From Streptosporangium album (GTDB taxonomy: Bacteria; Actinomycetota; Actinomycetes; Streptosporangiales; Streptosporangiaceae): DNA of 64,000 nt. The translations under genes and the position numbers were made by a program. Where the stretch lies: positions 248,001 through 312,000 of the forward strand of contig NZ_JACHJU010000003.1 of NCBI RefSeq assembly GCF_014203795.1, given 5' to 3'. The number at the start of each line of letters is the position of its first letter. The stretch's first letter is position 1. Of this stretch, positions 16,223 to 25,159 are shown piece by piece. The notes under the pieces are model-generated. The model had not been told where the DNA came from and did no database searches. It saw nothing but the letters and a program-made list of their open reading frames with translations.

Positions 16223-18952
16223 TCAGGTGAGGGAGGAGTAGGCGACCACGCCGCGCCGGAGCGCCTCCATCGCCTTGCCCGCGTTCTGCTTGACCTTGCT
16301 GTTCTTGGGGGCGGCGTCGGCGATCTGACCGAGCAGGTCGAGCAACTGCTTGACCCAGCGGACGAAGTCGCCGGCCGCCAGTTCGGATCCGTTGACCCCG
16401 TCCCTCAGCACGGCGTCCAGGTTGCCGCCCTTGGCCCAGCGGAAGGCCGGCCAGGCGAAGCCGAGGTCGGGCTCCCTGATGAAGGACAGGCCGTTGTCGC
16501 TCTCGATCGACTCCAGCTCACCCCAGAGACGGACCATGTCTCCCAGAGCCCTCTGCGCGCCGCCTGCGGGGATCCTCGGCTGGCGGGCGTCGTCGGCCTG
16601 CCTGGACTCGAAGACCAGGGAGGACACGACGGCCGCCAGTTCGGCCGGGTCCAGATCCTCCCAGAGCCCGGACCGCAGGCACTCGGCGGTGAGCAGGTCG
16701 AGCTCGGTGTAGATCTGGGCCAGGCGACGGCCCTCGGCGGTGACGCTCTCGCCGTCGAGGTAGCCGAGCTGGTCGAGGACCGCGCAGACCTTGTCGAAGG
16801 TGCGGGCGATGACGTGGGAACGGCCCTCGACCCGGCGGCGCAGCCCCTCGGTCTCGCGCAGCAGCTTGTAGTAACGCTCGGCCCAGCGGGCGTGGTCCTC
16901 GCGCTCGTCACAGCCGTGGCAGGGATGCTGGCGGATCGCCTTGCGCAGGCGGTTGATCTCCTCGTCCTCGGCGGCGTGGTCGCGCGCCCTCGCGGGCTTG
17001 CCGAAGTCACGGTCGCCGATCTTGGCGTGGACGGAGGCGATCAGATTGGCCCGTTCCTTCGGCGAGCGCGCGTTGAAGTTCTTCGGGATGCGCAGATGCT
17101 CGACCGGCTCCACCGGGACCGGGAAGTCGACCGGCGACAGCTTCTTGACCTGCTTGCCGATGGTCAGCACCAGTGGCGAGGGGCCCTCGCCCCGGGAGTT
17201 GAGTCCGGGATCGAGGACGACGGCCAGACCGGCGCGGCGGCCTCCGGGGATGCGGATGATGTCACCGGGCTTGAGCGCCTCCAGCGAGCGCAGCGCCTGT
17301 GCCCTGCGGGCCGCGCCGCGCTGGCGCGACAGCTCGGCCTCACGGTCCGACAGCGCCCTGCGCATCGCGGCGTACTCCTCGAAGTCGCCCAGGTGGCAGG
17401 TCATCGCCTCGCGGTAGCCCTCCAGGGCCTCCTCGGCGCGGCGGACCTGTTTGGCGATGCCCACCACGGCCCGGTCGGCCTGGAACTGCGCGAAAGAGGA
17501 CTCCAGGAGCGTCCTGGCGCGTTCCCTGCCCACCTGCCCGACCAGGTTGACCGCCATGTTGTAGGAGGGGCGGAAGCTGGAGCGCAGCGGGTAGGTGCGG
17601 GTGCTGGCCAGACCTGCGACCTGCAGCGGGTCCATGCCCGGCTGCCACTGGACCACCGCGTGGCCCTCCACGTCGATGCCACGCCGCCCGGCCCGGCCGG
17701 TGAGCTGGGTGTATTCGCCAGGGGTGAGGTCGGCGTGGGTCTCGCCGTTCCACTTGTCGAGCTTCTCGATCACCACGGAGCGTGCGGGCATGTTGATGCC
17801 CAGCGCGAGGGTCTCGGTGGCGAACACCGCCTTGACCAGGTTGCGGGTGAACAGCTCCTCGACGACCTCCTTGAAGGCCGGGAGCATGCCCGCGTGGTGG
17901 GCCGCCAGGCCGCGCTCAAGGGCGTCGCGCCATTCGAGGTAGCCGAGGACGGCCAGGTCCTCGTCCGGCAGGTGCGCGGTGCGCTCGTCGACGATCTGGC
18001 GGATCTGGTGGCGCTCGGTGTCGGTGGTGAGGCGGATGCCGGCGTGCAGGCACTGCTCGACGGCGGCGTCGCACCCGGCACGGGAGAAGATGAAGGTGAT
18101 CGCCGGCAGCAGGCCGCCGGCGTCGAGACGCTCGATGGCCACGGCCCGGTCGGGCGGGGCGGACCTGCGCGGGCGGGAGTAGCCACGCCGGCCCCTGCCG
18201 TAGGACTGACGCTCCTCGTCCCTGGCGATCCGCACCAGGTGGGGGTTGACCTGTGGCCGCTGGCCGTCCTCGTCCATCAGGAACAGGTCGTAGAGGCGGT
18301 TGCCGACGAGCATGTGCTGCCAGAGCGGGACGGGGCGGTGCTCGTCGACGATGACGCTGGTGTCGCCGCGGACCTCGCCCATCCACTCGCCGAACTCCTC
18401 GGCGTTGCTGACGGTGGCCGACAGGGCGACCAGCCGCACCGACTCGGGCAGATGGATGATCACTTCTTCCCAGACCGCGCCGCGGAACCGGTCGGCCAGG
18501 TAGTGCACCTCGTCCATGACGACGAAGCCGAGCCCCGCCAGGGTGCCTGACCCGGCGTAGAGCATGTTGCGCAGCACCTCGGTCGTCATGACGACGATCG
18601 GGGCGTCGCCGTTGATGCTGTTGTCGCCGGTGAGCAGGCCGACTTTCGCCGCGCCGTACCGTCTGACCAGGTCGTTGTACTTCTGGTTGGACAGCGCCTT
18701 GATCGGGGTGGTGTAGAAGCACTTGCGGTCCTGCTCCAGGGCCAGGTGCACCGCGAACTCGCCCACCACGGTCTTGCCCGAACCGGTCGGGGCCGCCACC
18801 AGGACTCCGTCGCCCGCCTCCAGCGCCCGGCAGGCGTCGAGCTGGAAGTCGTCCAGCTCGAAGTCGTACAGACCACGGAACGAGGTCAGCGCCGGCCCGC
18901 TGTCAGCCTGGCTCTGACGGAAGGCAGCGTAACGTTCCGCTGGGGTCGTCAT
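16223..18952 (-). CDS. helY: HelY-type DEAD/DEAH-box RNA helicase (Ski2/Mtr4 superfamily)
   Basis: A 909-residue helicase. Visible motifs in order: LDDFQLDACRAL (Q-like), Walker A VAAPTGSGKT (about residues 44-53), TTPIKALSNQKYNDL (Ia), DEVH box VVMDEVHYLADRFRGAVWEE (about 142-161), LSATVSN (III), then the second RecA domain with YLEWRDALERGLAAHHAGML, FATETLALGINMPAR and QLTGRAGRRGIDVEG (VI). The C-terminal part carries the helical DSHCT-type region. Its role is probably in RNA unwinding or turnover. The ATG at 18952 has GGTGGAG 4 nt upstream. It is the last gene of the tatA-tatC-dgk-helY run; from memory the same order of tatA, tatC and helY occurs in Mycobacterium. Confidence 0.95.
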   Translation of the reverse strand: MTTPAERYAAFRQSQADSGPALTSFRGLYDFELDDFQLDACRALEAGDGVLVAAPTGSGKTVVGEFAVHLALEQDRKCFYTTPIKALSNQKYNDLVRRYGAAKVGLLTGDNSINGDAPIVVMTTEVLRNMLYAGSGTLAGLGFVVMDEVHYLADRFRGAVWEEVIIHLPESVRLVALSATVSNAEEFGEWMGEVRGDTSVIVDEHRPVPLWQHMLVGNRLYDLFLMDEDGQRPQVNPHLVRIARDEERQSYGRGRRGYSRPRRSAPPDRAVAIERLDAGGLLPAITFIFSRAGCDAAVEQCLHAGIRLTTDTERHQIRQIVDERTAHLPDEDLAVLGYLEWRDALERGLAAHHAGMLPAFKEVVEELFTRNLVKAVFATETLALGINMPARSVVIEKLDKWNGETHADLTPGEYTQLTGRAGRRGIDVEGHAVVQWQPGMDPLQVAGLASTRTYPLRSSFRPSYNMAVNLVGQVGRERARTLLESSFAQFQADRAVVGIAKQVRRAEEALEGYREAMTCHLGDFEEYAAMRRALSDREAELSRQRGAARRAQALRSLEALKPGDIIRIPGGRRAGLAVVLDPGLNSRGEGPSPLVLTIGKQVKKLSPVDFPVPVEPVEHLRIPKNFNARSPKERANLIASVHAKIGDRDFGKPARARDHAAEDEEINRLRKAIRQHPCHGCDEREDHARWAERYYKLLRETEGLRRRVEGRSHVIARTFDKVCAVLDQLGYLDGESVTAEGRRLAQIYTELDLLTAECLRSGLWEDLDPAELAAVVSSLVFESRQADDARQPRIPAGGAQRALGDMVRLWGELESIESDNGLSFIREPDLGFAWPAFRWAKGGNLDAVLRDGVNGSELAAGDFVRWVKQLLDLLGQIADAAPKNSKVKQNAGKAMEALRRGVVAYSSLT

Positions 18953-19034
18953 AGTCTCCACCCTACCGATATCGGGATTCCGGTCCGCCCGCCGCATGCT
19001 CGACGGATCCGGGCCGGGCCCCGCGCGCCGCCTC

Positions 19035-19910
19035 CTATGTGAGGACGCGCAGCGAGCCGGGGACGACCTCGCAGACGAACGGGGCGGGCCCGACCCGCTC
19101 ACCATCGGCGTAGGCGACCACGCCCGGGGCTTCCAGCGCGATCCGGCGGGCGCGTCTGGTCACGACGGCGGGGTGGGTGACGTGGGTGCCCCGGTAGACG
19201 CGGGGGAAGGTGCGCAGGAACTCCCCCTTGGGCACGGCGCCGAGGATCGTCACGTCCAGCAGGCCGTCGTCGGGGACGGCGGCCGGGCAGATCCGCATGC
19301 CGGCGCCGTAGGAGTGGGTGTTGCCGATCGCGACCAGCATGGCCTCCTGCTCGACGATCTCGCCGTCCAGGTCGATCCGGAAGGGGATCGGCCGGAAGGA
19401 CCGGAGCTCCTCGGCCAGCGCGACCAGGTATCTGGCCATGCCGGGCGGCCAGGTCATCCGGTTGGCCCGCTCGTTGACGCGGGAGTCGAAGCCGCAGGAG
19501 ACCACCCCGGCGAACCACTCGTCCTTGCCGATCCTCGCGGCGTCGACCGTGCGGGGCTCGGCCCTGAGCACGATGTCGGCGGCCTCGAGGGTGTCCTTCC
19601 TCGGCAGGCCGAGCGCACCCGCGATGTCGTTGCCGGTCCCGGCGGGGATGACGCCCAGCGGGACATCCGTGCCGGCGACCGCCTGGACCGCCAGATGGAC
19701 CAGACCGTCCCCGCCGAAGGCCACCAGCGCGTCGGGGCCTTCGGCGACAGCCGTGCAGGCGCGTTCCAGTGCGTCGTCCGCGGACTCCCCGACGATCACC
19801 GAAACCTCCGCGCCGCCCTGCCGGAGCCTGTGGAGCACCGGGGCGAGCAGGCCGCGTGAGCGGCCGCCGCGGGCGGCGGGATTGACGAGGACAGCGATCT
19901 CTCCGGGCAC
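19035..19910 (-). CDS. Diacylglycerol/lipid kinase family protein
   Basis: A 291-residue lipid kinase of the DagK catalytic family. Key motifs are VNPAARGGRSRGLL (residues about 9-22), the nucleotide-binding FGGDGLVHLAVQA (GGDG, about 64-76), VIPAGTGNDIAGALGLP (about 86-102) and the C-terminal GLLDVTILG and YADGERVGPAPF. Members phosphorylate diacylglycerol or related lipids on the membrane's inner face. The gene starts at a GTG and lies 17 nt after tatC, so it is cotranscribed with the Tat genes; no functional link is implied by that alone. Confidence 0.92.
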   Translation of the reverse strand: MPGEIAVLVNPAARGGRSRGLLAPVLHRLRQGGAEVSVIVGESADDALERACTAVAEGPDALVAFGGDGLVHLAVQAVAGTDVPLGVIPAGTGNDIAGALGLPRKDTLEAADIVLRAEPRTVDAARIGKDEWFAGVVSCGFDSRVNERANRMTWPPGMARYLVALAEELRSFRPIPFRIDLDGEIVEQEAMLVAIGNTHSYGAGMRICPAAVPDDGLLDVTILGAVPKGEFLRTFPRVYRGTHVTHPAVVTRRARRIALEAPGVVAYADGERVGPAPFVCEVVPGSLRVLT

Positions 19911-19927
19911 AGACCGGAACTTATCGC

Positions 19928-20827
19928 CTATCTACCGGGGTCGACATCCGTCGTGCCCGAATCGAGAGGAGAAGTGTCAGCCGGGAGAGGAGAGGCCTCG
20001 TCATCGGACAGGTGGGAGAAGTCCTCGTCCTTCGGCTGACGTCTCTCCCGCAGATACATGAAGCCTTCGGCGAGAGCGAACAGGATCACCATCGGCAGGG
20101 CCAGCGCGATCATCGTGAACGGATCGCCGCCCGGGGTGGCGACCGCGGCGAAGACGAACATGAGGAAGATCACCATACGACGGTACTTGGCGACCAGCGC
20201 GTGTGGCAGGACCCCGATGATGTTCAGGAAGACCATCAGCAGCGGCAACTCGAAGGAGATGCCGAACACGATGATCATGATCAGTGCGTAGCTGAGGTAT
20301 TCGTCGATCGTGAGGCTGGTGAGCGTGCCGGGCGGGGCGAACCCGAGGAGGATCGACAGGCCCGTGTCCATCACGAAGTAGGCCAGGGCCGAGCCGACGA
20401 GGAACAGCGGGACGGCCAGCACCATGAACATGACCGAGTAGCGCTTCTCGTTGCGGTACAGGCCTGGGGTGACGAAGCCCCAGATCTGCCAGAGCATGAT
20501 CGGCGACGACACGACCAGGCCGAACATCGCCGCGACCTTCAGATTCACGAAGAAGGAGTCGAAGACGCCGAGGATGAGCATCGTGCACTGGCCGGGCCGT
20601 AGTTGCTGGGCCTGAGGCAGCCCGCAGTACGGCTCGGAGATGAACTTCCAGATCGGATCGAAATAGATGAATCCGATGATGATGCCAACGAGCAGCCCGA
20701 GCAGCGCGATGATCAGCCGGTTACGCAGTTCACGGAGATGATCCATGAGCGGCATACGCCCCTCAGCCGAGTCGTCTGACGGTACCGACCCGTTACGGCC
20801 CGGCTTGGGCCATTTCAGCAGCGCCAT
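19928..20827 (-). CDS. tatC: Sec-independent protein translocase TatC
   Basis: A 299-residue polytopic membrane protein that recognises twin-arginine signal peptides and recruits TatA. TatC signatures are clear: MPLMDHLRELRNRLIIALLG at residues 25-44 (the conserved cytoplasmic HLRELR), ILGVFDSFFVNLKVA, the conserved LWQIWGFVTPGLYRNEKR loop, and FGISFELPLLM. Six hydrophobic spans follow the family pattern. An acidic Ser/Asp-rich C-terminal tail of about 35 residues is typical of actinobacteria. It sits 45 nt downstream of tatA. Confidence 0.97.
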   Translation of the reverse strand: MALLKWPKPGRNGSVPSDDSAEGRMPLMDHLRELRNRLIIALLGLLVGIIIGFIYFDPIWKFISEPYCGLPQAQQLRPGQCTMLILGVFDSFFVNLKVAAMFGLVVSSPIMLWQIWGFVTPGLYRNEKRYSVMFMVLAVPLFLVGSALAYFVMDTGLSILLGFAPPGTLTSLTIDEYLSYALIMIIVFGISFELPLLMVFLNIIGVLPHALVAKYRRMVIFLMFVFAAVATPGGDPFTMIALALPMVILFALAEGFMYLRERRQPKDEDFSHLSDDEASPLPADTSPLDSGTTDVDPGR

Positions 20828-20872
20828 TCGCGAATCCCGGTCCGAGAGGTGAGGTGATCAGGGGACTGAAGC

Positions 20873-21190
20873 CTACTGGGGCTTCGGGACACCTGCCTGA
20901 GCGCGCAGCCGGGCAGCCTGCTCCTCCAGGGCGCGGGCCTGCTCCTCGGCCGACAGCGTGGGCGCCGCCGGAGTGATCGGCTGCGGAGCCGGGGCTGCGG
21001 GCTGGGGCTGCGCCTGGACGGTCGTGGCCGCCTGGGCATCGGGGTCGTCGTGGAGCTTGGAGGTCTCCGCCTTGAAAATACGCAGCGACCTGCCCAGTCC
21101 GCGAGCGGCGTCCGGCAGCTTCTTCGCACCGAACAGAAGCACCAGGATCAACCCGATGATAATCAGCTCAGTGGGTCCCAGGTTGGGCAT
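20873..21190 (-). CDS. tatA: Sec-independent protein translocase TatA
   Basis: A 105-residue single-span protein: a short N-terminus MPNLGPTELIIIGLILVLLF, the hinge FGAKKLPDAARGLGRSLRIFK, an amphipathic helix and a low-complexity Ala/Pro/Gln tail. These are the TatA features that form the translocation pore with TatC. The last residues (EEQARALEEQAARLRAQAG) look coiled-coil. A TatB gene is not in this cluster. Confidence 0.97.
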   Translation of the reverse strand: MPNLGPTELIIIGLILVLLFGAKKLPDAARGLGRSLRIFKAETSKLHDDPDAQAATTVQAQPQPAAPAPQPITPAAPTLSAEEQARALEEQAARLRAQAGVPKPQ

Positions 21191-21256
21191 GACACATCCT
21201 TAAGCCGAGCGACATGCAATCTCTCGTCACGATCGTACGCTGCCCGGAGCACAGAC

Positions 21257-21445
21257 TCATCCCTTCGGGTCATGTATTGTCCCGGCCCCCCTGCCGGACA
21301 GGACCCGTGCCGGCTCCAGCCGCCTGCTCGTCCGCTCGACCTCCTTACCCAGCTCGCGGGCCGCCAGCAGCACGCGGAACCCCAGCACTCCGAGGACGAG
21401 CAGCCCCATGAAAGCCAGCGCGACGGCGGCGAAGATCCAGCCCAT
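21257..21445 (-). CDS. Small conserved single-span membrane protein
   Basis: A 62-residue protein beginning MGWIFAAVALAFMGLLVLGV, one membrane span, then a basic/acidic helix (LLAARELGKEVERTSRRLEP). Small proteins of this form occur between tatA and the WYL genes in other actinomycetes, as far as I recall. The tail could form a short coiled coil. Function unknown. Confidence 0.7.
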   Translation of the reverse strand: MGWIFAAVALAFMGLLVLGVLGFRVLLAARELGKEVERTSRRLEPARVLSGRGAGTIHDPKG

Positions 21446-21495
21446 GTCGTGAGATCTTAACCTGGCGGCCAGGTGACCGACGCCTGAGGATCAGC

Positions 21496-22452
21496 TCAGG
21501 GGACCGACGCGTAACGGCTCAACGCCGAGGTCGCGGCCTCCCGCACGCTCGCGGCCAGCGAGCCGGGGGAGAGCACCCGCCCGGTGTCACCCAGGCGCAG
21601 CGCCAGCCGTACCAGCCAGCCCTGGTCGCGCGCCCGCAGCGCCACCCGCAGGCGGCCCTCGCCGAGCTCCTCCACCTGCTCGCACGGGTAGTACTCGGCG
21701 ACCCAGCGACCGGCCGGGGTCAGCTCCAGCTCCACCAGCTCGTCGGTCGGCGAGGGCCGGAACACCCCCGAGGTGACCTCCTCGGACACGGCGTCGGCGG
21801 GCGGGTCGGCGGCCACGTCGAGCATCTCGACGGTGAGCATCCGGTCGAGCCGGAACAGCCGCACCGCCTCGGCCCGGTAGCACCAGCCGGACAGGTAGGA
21901 GCGGCCGTCCACCACCACCAGGCGCATCGGATCGACCTCGCGCGGCGTGATCTCGTCGCGGCCCGGCACGTAGTAGCGCAGCGACAGCCGCCTGCCGCGC
22001 CGCAGCGCCTCGTTCACCGTGGGCAGCGCGTCGGGGGTGGCGTCCACCTCGACGGCGACCTGGCTGCTGACCGCCGCCGCGCCCTCCACGGAGGCCTGCT
22101 CGAACTTGGCGATGACCCGGGCCAGCGCGTCGCGCTCGCCGAACTCGGGCATCTCGGCGAGCATCCGCAGGGCCACCAGCAGCGCGCTGGCCTCGTCCAC
22201 GCCCAGCCGGAGCGGGCGGGCGATGGTGTCGGCGTTGTCGATGACGATCTCGCCGCCGTCCCACGACACGTCGATCAGGTCACCGGGGGTGTGTCCGGGC
22301 AGCCCGCACATCCACACCAGCTGCAGGTCGTCGATGAGCTGTTTCTCGCTGAGCCCGAAGATCTTCGCCACCTCGGGCACCTGGGCCCCGGGGTGCGACA
22401 TCAGATAGGGAACCAGCGCCAGCAGCCGGGGCAACCGGTCGGCCGTACTCAT
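21496..22452 (-). CDS. pafC: WYL-domain transcriptional regulator PafC
   Basis: A 318-residue regulator with an N-terminal HTH-like part (DRLPRLLALVPYLMSHPGAQ, VPEVAKIFGLSEKQLIDDL), a WYL domain (RRGRRLSLRYYVPGRDEITP, VVVDGRSYLSGWCYRAEAVR) and a WCX C-terminal part. In mycobacteria PafB and PafC form a heterodimer that activates LexA/RecA-independent DNA-damage genes. The ATG at 22452 has GTGGAG upstream. It follows pafB by 75 nt, and tatA lies downstream, which is the order seen in other actinobacteria. Confidence 0.95.
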   Translation of the reverse strand: MSTADRLPRLLALVPYLMSHPGAQVPEVAKIFGLSEKQLIDDLQLVWMCGLPGHTPGDLIDVSWDGGEIVIDNADTIARPLRLGVDEASALLVALRMLAEMPEFGERDALARVIAKFEQASVEGAAAVSSQVAVEVDATPDALPTVNEALRRGRRLSLRYYVPGRDEITPREVDPMRLVVVDGRSYLSGWCYRAEAVRLFRLDRMLTVEMLDVAADPPADAVSEEVTSGVFRPSPTDELVELELTPAGRWVAEYYPCEQVEELGEGRLRVALRARDQGWLVRLALRLGDTGRVLSPGSLAASVREAATSALSRYASVP

Positions 22453-22527
22453 GCTCTGCTCCACTCCGCGTCCGCGACGCGCCAGTCGCTCACTGCCCAC
22501 TCCCCCGCGCCCGGCACCTGTCGTCCG

Positions 22528-23487
22528 TCATGCCAGCGTGCCCTTCAGGCGGCGGATCACGGCGTCGCGGGCGTCCGGCGGCCCGGCCACCTCGGCGTCG
22601 GCGGCGAAGCCGACGACCCACCCGGCCAGCCGCTCGGGGTCGCTGAAATCGACGTCCAGCTCGTCCCACCCGCCGGATCCGGGCCGTACGGCCCTGGCCA
22701 CCTGGCGCAGTCCCTGGCAGGTGCCCTCGCGGACCCGGATGAGCGCGGTGCGCTCGGAGACCGCCAGGTCGTCGCGGTAGCCGACCATCGACCTGATGTC
22801 GACCCCCTCGGGCACCACCACAGTCCCGGGGCGGCCCACCGGGGTGACCTGGCCGCTGATCCGGCTGAGCCGGAACGCCCGGGCCGCGTCGCGGTCGCGG
22901 TCGTGGCCCACCACGTACCACCGGCCCCGGCGGCTGACCACGCCCCACGGCTCCACCGTGCGGGTCAGCACGCTCTCACTGGCCGCCGCCCGGTAGGCGA
23001 AGCGGACCGTCCGCCGGTCGCGCACGGCCTCCCAGAGCGCGGGGAAGGCCGGGTCCTGGGTATCGACCCGCAGCTCCAGCGCCCCGCCGAGCATCCCGCC
23101 CGCCTCGTCGGTCTCCACTCCCCCGGCACGCAGCTTCAGCAACGCTCCGCTGGCCGCCTCGGCCAGACTGGCCCGCTGCCACACCTGGGCCGCCAGACCC
23201 ACCACGGCCACCTCGTCGGGCTCCAGGGTGATCTCCGGCAGCTCGTAGGCCTGCGGGACGATCCGGTAACCCGGATCCTCCTCCCACGGGTCCTTGTAGA
23301 CCTCGATCGGGATGCCGATCTCACGCAGCTCGTTCTTGTCGCGCTCGAACATCCGCTGGAAGGCCTCGTCGTTGGCGGCGTCGTAGCCGGGCACCGCCTG
23401 GCGGATGTGCTCGGCGCTCAGCGGCCGCCGCGTGGCGAGCAGGCAGATCACAAGGTTCAGCAACCGCTCGGTCTTCCGGCGCGACAT
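22528..23487 (-). CDS. pafB: WYL-domain transcriptional regulator PafB
   Basis: A 319-residue paralogue of the neighbouring WYL protein. The start at ATG 23487 is set by a GGAGGGAGG Shine-Dalgarno and opens MSRRKTERLLNLVICLLATR, the winged HTH. The WYL core is seen in VRDRRTVRFAYRAAASE and VVSRRGRWYVVGHDRDRDAAR. A C-terminal WCX-like region follows (ERTALIRVREGTCQGLRQ). It probably acts with PafC in the DNA-damage response. In this genome pafB is separated from pafA by four unrelated genes on both strands. Confidence 0.95.
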   Translation of the reverse strand: MSRRKTERLLNLVICLLATRRPLSAEHIRQAVPGYDAANDEAFQRMFERDKNELREIGIPIEVYKDPWEEDPGYRIVPQAYELPEITLEPDEVAVVGLAAQVWQRASLAEAASGALLKLRAGGVETDEAGGMLGGALELRVDTQDPAFPALWEAVRDRRTVRFAYRAAASESVLTRTVEPWGVVSRRGRWYVVGHDRDRDAARAFRLSRISGQVTPVGRPGTVVVPEGVDIRSMVGYRDDLAVSERTALIRVREGTCQGLRQVARAVRPGSGGWDELDVDFSDPERLAGWVVGFAADAEVAGPPDARDAVIRRLKGTLA

Positions 23488-23544
23488 CCGGCCTCCCTCC
23501 CTTTCCAAGTGACTCTACGTCCGGGTGACGCTACTCTTCCCCGC

Positions 23545-24651
23545 GTGATCAGATGGCGCAGGGGCGAGGTCGTACGGATCCGGCGCGAGTGGCCGGGGGC
23601 GGTGGAGCTCGACGTCACCACCTCGGATGGCAGCGCGCGAGCGCTGGCCTATCCCGCCCTGGTGGGACGCCCGGAGCCCGGCGACATGGTGCTGCTCAAC
23701 ACGACCGCGCTCGCGATGGGCCTCGGTACGGGAGGTTACGCCATGGTGGTGGCACTTCCGGACCGTTTACCGGAAGATCCGCAAGGTCCCGGACACCTGG
23801 TGAAGGCACGGTACACCCCGTTGCAGACGACCGTGCTCGGCGCCGACGAGCAGGACTCCCCCTTCCACGAGGTGCTGCGCGAGGCCGACTCCCTGGACGG
23901 CATGCCGGTGATCGTCGCCGACCTGCACTCGGCGCTCCCGGCGATCCTGTGCGGTCTGTACGGCTCGCGCCCCCCGAGCGGGCCCGGAGAGGGGAGCCGG
24001 CGGGAGCCCGGGGTCCCCCGGGTCGCCTACGTGATGCTCGACGGCGGCGCCCTGCCCGCCTGGTTCTCCATGTCGTGCGCTCAGCTGAAGGAGGCCGGCT
24101 GGCTGTGCGGGGTGGTCACGGTGGGCCAGGCCTTCGGCGGCGACGTGGAGGCCGTGACGCCGCACACGGGCCTGCTCGCGGCCCGGCACGTCCTGGACGC
24201 CGACGTGGCGATCGTCACCCAGGGGCCGGGCAACCTGGGCACCGGCACCCGCTGGGGCTTCTCCGGCGTCTCGGCGGGAGAGGCGGTCAACGCCGCCGCC
24301 GTCCTCCAGGGACGCCCGGTCGCGGCGCTGCGGGTCAGCGAGGGCGACCGGCGCGAGCGCCACATCGGCGTCTCCCACCATTCGCTGACCGCCTACGGCC
24401 GGGTGGCCCTGGCCCCGGCCCAGGTCGTCGTGCCGGAGTTGCCGGGCGACTTCGGCAGGCGGGTGGCCGAGCAGTCGGAGCCGCTGGCCGTACGGCACGA
24501 GCTGGTCGGGGTGCCGGTGGACGGGCTCCGGGAAGCGCTCCTGGGCTCCCCGGTCCGGCTGTCGACGATGGGCAGGGGCCTGGACGAGGACCTGGCCTAC
24601 TTCCTGACCTCGGCCGCCGCCGGCCGCCACGCGGCCTCGCTGCTGTCGTAG
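23545..24651 (+). CDS. DUF3866 family protein
   Basis: A 368-residue protein; the GTG at 23545 (VIRWRRGEVVRIRREWPGA) is the first in-frame start and stands divergent from pafB. It matches DUF3866, a family of actinobacterial and firmicute proteins without assigned function. The text has conserved patches such as VLLNTTALAMGLGTGGYAM, YVMLDGGALPAWFSMSCAQL and VTQGPGNLGTGTRWGFSG. A beta-rich N-terminal domain is followed by an alpha/beta region that could bind a nucleotide or metabolite. The 3' end overlaps the convergent DUF3291 gene by 55 bp. Confidence 0.85.
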   Translation: MIRWRRGEVVRIRREWPGAVELDVTTSDGSARALAYPALVGRPEPGDMVLLNTTALAMGLGTGGYAMVVALPDRLPEDPQGPGHLVKARYTPLQTTVLGADEQDSPFHEVLREADSLDGMPVIVADLHSALPAILCGLYGSRPPSGPGEGSRREPGVPRVAYVMLDGGALPAWFSMSCAQLKEAGWLCGVVTVGQAFGGDVEAVTPHTGLLAARHVLDADVAIVTQGPGNLGTGTRWGFSGVSAGEAVNAAAVLQGRPVAALRVSEGDRRERHIGVSHHSLTAYGRVALAPAQVVVPELPGDFGRRVAEQSEPLAVRHELVGVPVDGLREALLGSPVRLSTMGRGLDEDLAYFLTSAAAGRHAASLLS

Positions 24652-25079
24652 AAGTCCTTGAAGGTGAAGGCCCGCGGCGTCGGGCCGTGCGCCTTGAGCA
24701 GCTCCAGGCGGTCCATGCCCTCCCCCAGCGTCGGGGTGTGCCCTTCGGGGATCCACCACATCACCGTGTACGGCTCCGCCATGCGCAGAAACCACTCCCT
24801 GCGCCGCTGCAGGACGCCCAGGTGGGCGCTGCGGTAGACGAAGTCCCACAGCGTGTCGCGCGACTCCCACACCGAGAAGTTGATCAGCATGTGGTCGCCG
24901 TAGTCGTGTTCGACCGTGTCCTGCGGGCCGTCGCCGCCCTTGAGCCGCCACACGAAGCCGGGCGCCGCGTCGGAGAGCTGGTTGACGGGGTCGAGTGCCG
25001 CGACGAAGTCGGCGAGTTCGGGGGAGTCCTTGGGCACGCGCATGTGGGCGACGTTGAGCTGGGCCAGGTGCATGGTCAT
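24597..25079 (-). CDS. DUF3291 domain protein
   Basis: A 160-residue soluble protein opening MHLAQLNVAHMRVPKDSPEL, with the conserved WRLKGGDG, NFSVWESRDTLWDFVYRSAH and WWIPEGHTPTLGEGMDRLELL segments of DUF3291. The fold is expected to be a ferredoxin-like dimer related to antibiotic-biosynthesis monooxygenase proteins; that is inference. The ATG at 25073 and the one at 25079 are both possible. An AT-rich palindrome lies about 30 nt upstream of the start. Confidence 0.86.
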   Translation of the reverse strand: MTMHLAQLNVAHMRVPKDSPELADFVAALDPVNQLSDAAPGFVWRLKGGDGPQDTVEHDYGDHMLINFSVWESRDTLWDFVYRSAHLGVLQRRREWFLRMAEPYTVMWWIPEGHTPTLGEGMDRLELLKAHGPTPRAFTFKDFYDSSEAAWRPAAAEVRK

Positions 25080-25107
25080 CAGCAGACCATCCCGGAACCT
25101 TCTATGT

Positions 25108-25119
25108 CAATAATCATTG
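25108..25119. promoter_or_regulatory. AT-rich palindrome, possible Fur-family operator
   Basis: The text caataatcattg has outer arms caat/attg around a 4-nt centre, in an AT-rich stretch rare in this DNA. It lies about 30 nt upstream of the DUF3291 start on the minus strand, where a promoter is expected. It resembles the AATNATNATT core of Fur/Zur boxes. The resemblance is partial and no Fur-family gene is nearby. Confidence 0.35.
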
Positions 25120-25132
25120 TTTTTAGAGGTTC

Positions 25133-25159
25133 CCGCGGAGAATCAGGGATTCTCCGCGG
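25133..25159. terminator. 12-bp hairpin overlapping the regulator's stop codon
   Basis: Perfect arms ccgcggagaatc (25133-25144) and gattctccgcgg (25148-25159) enclose only 3 nt. The hairpin includes the last codons and the TGA (25143-25145) of the minus-strand HTH regulator. It is probably that gene's terminator, formed partly from coding sequence. Confidence 0.65.

Noticed and set aside
16172..18550. Long plus-strand frame opposite helY
   Set aside because: Antisense to a helicase with complete motifs; the predicted protein is Val/Gly/Asp-rich without a fold signature.
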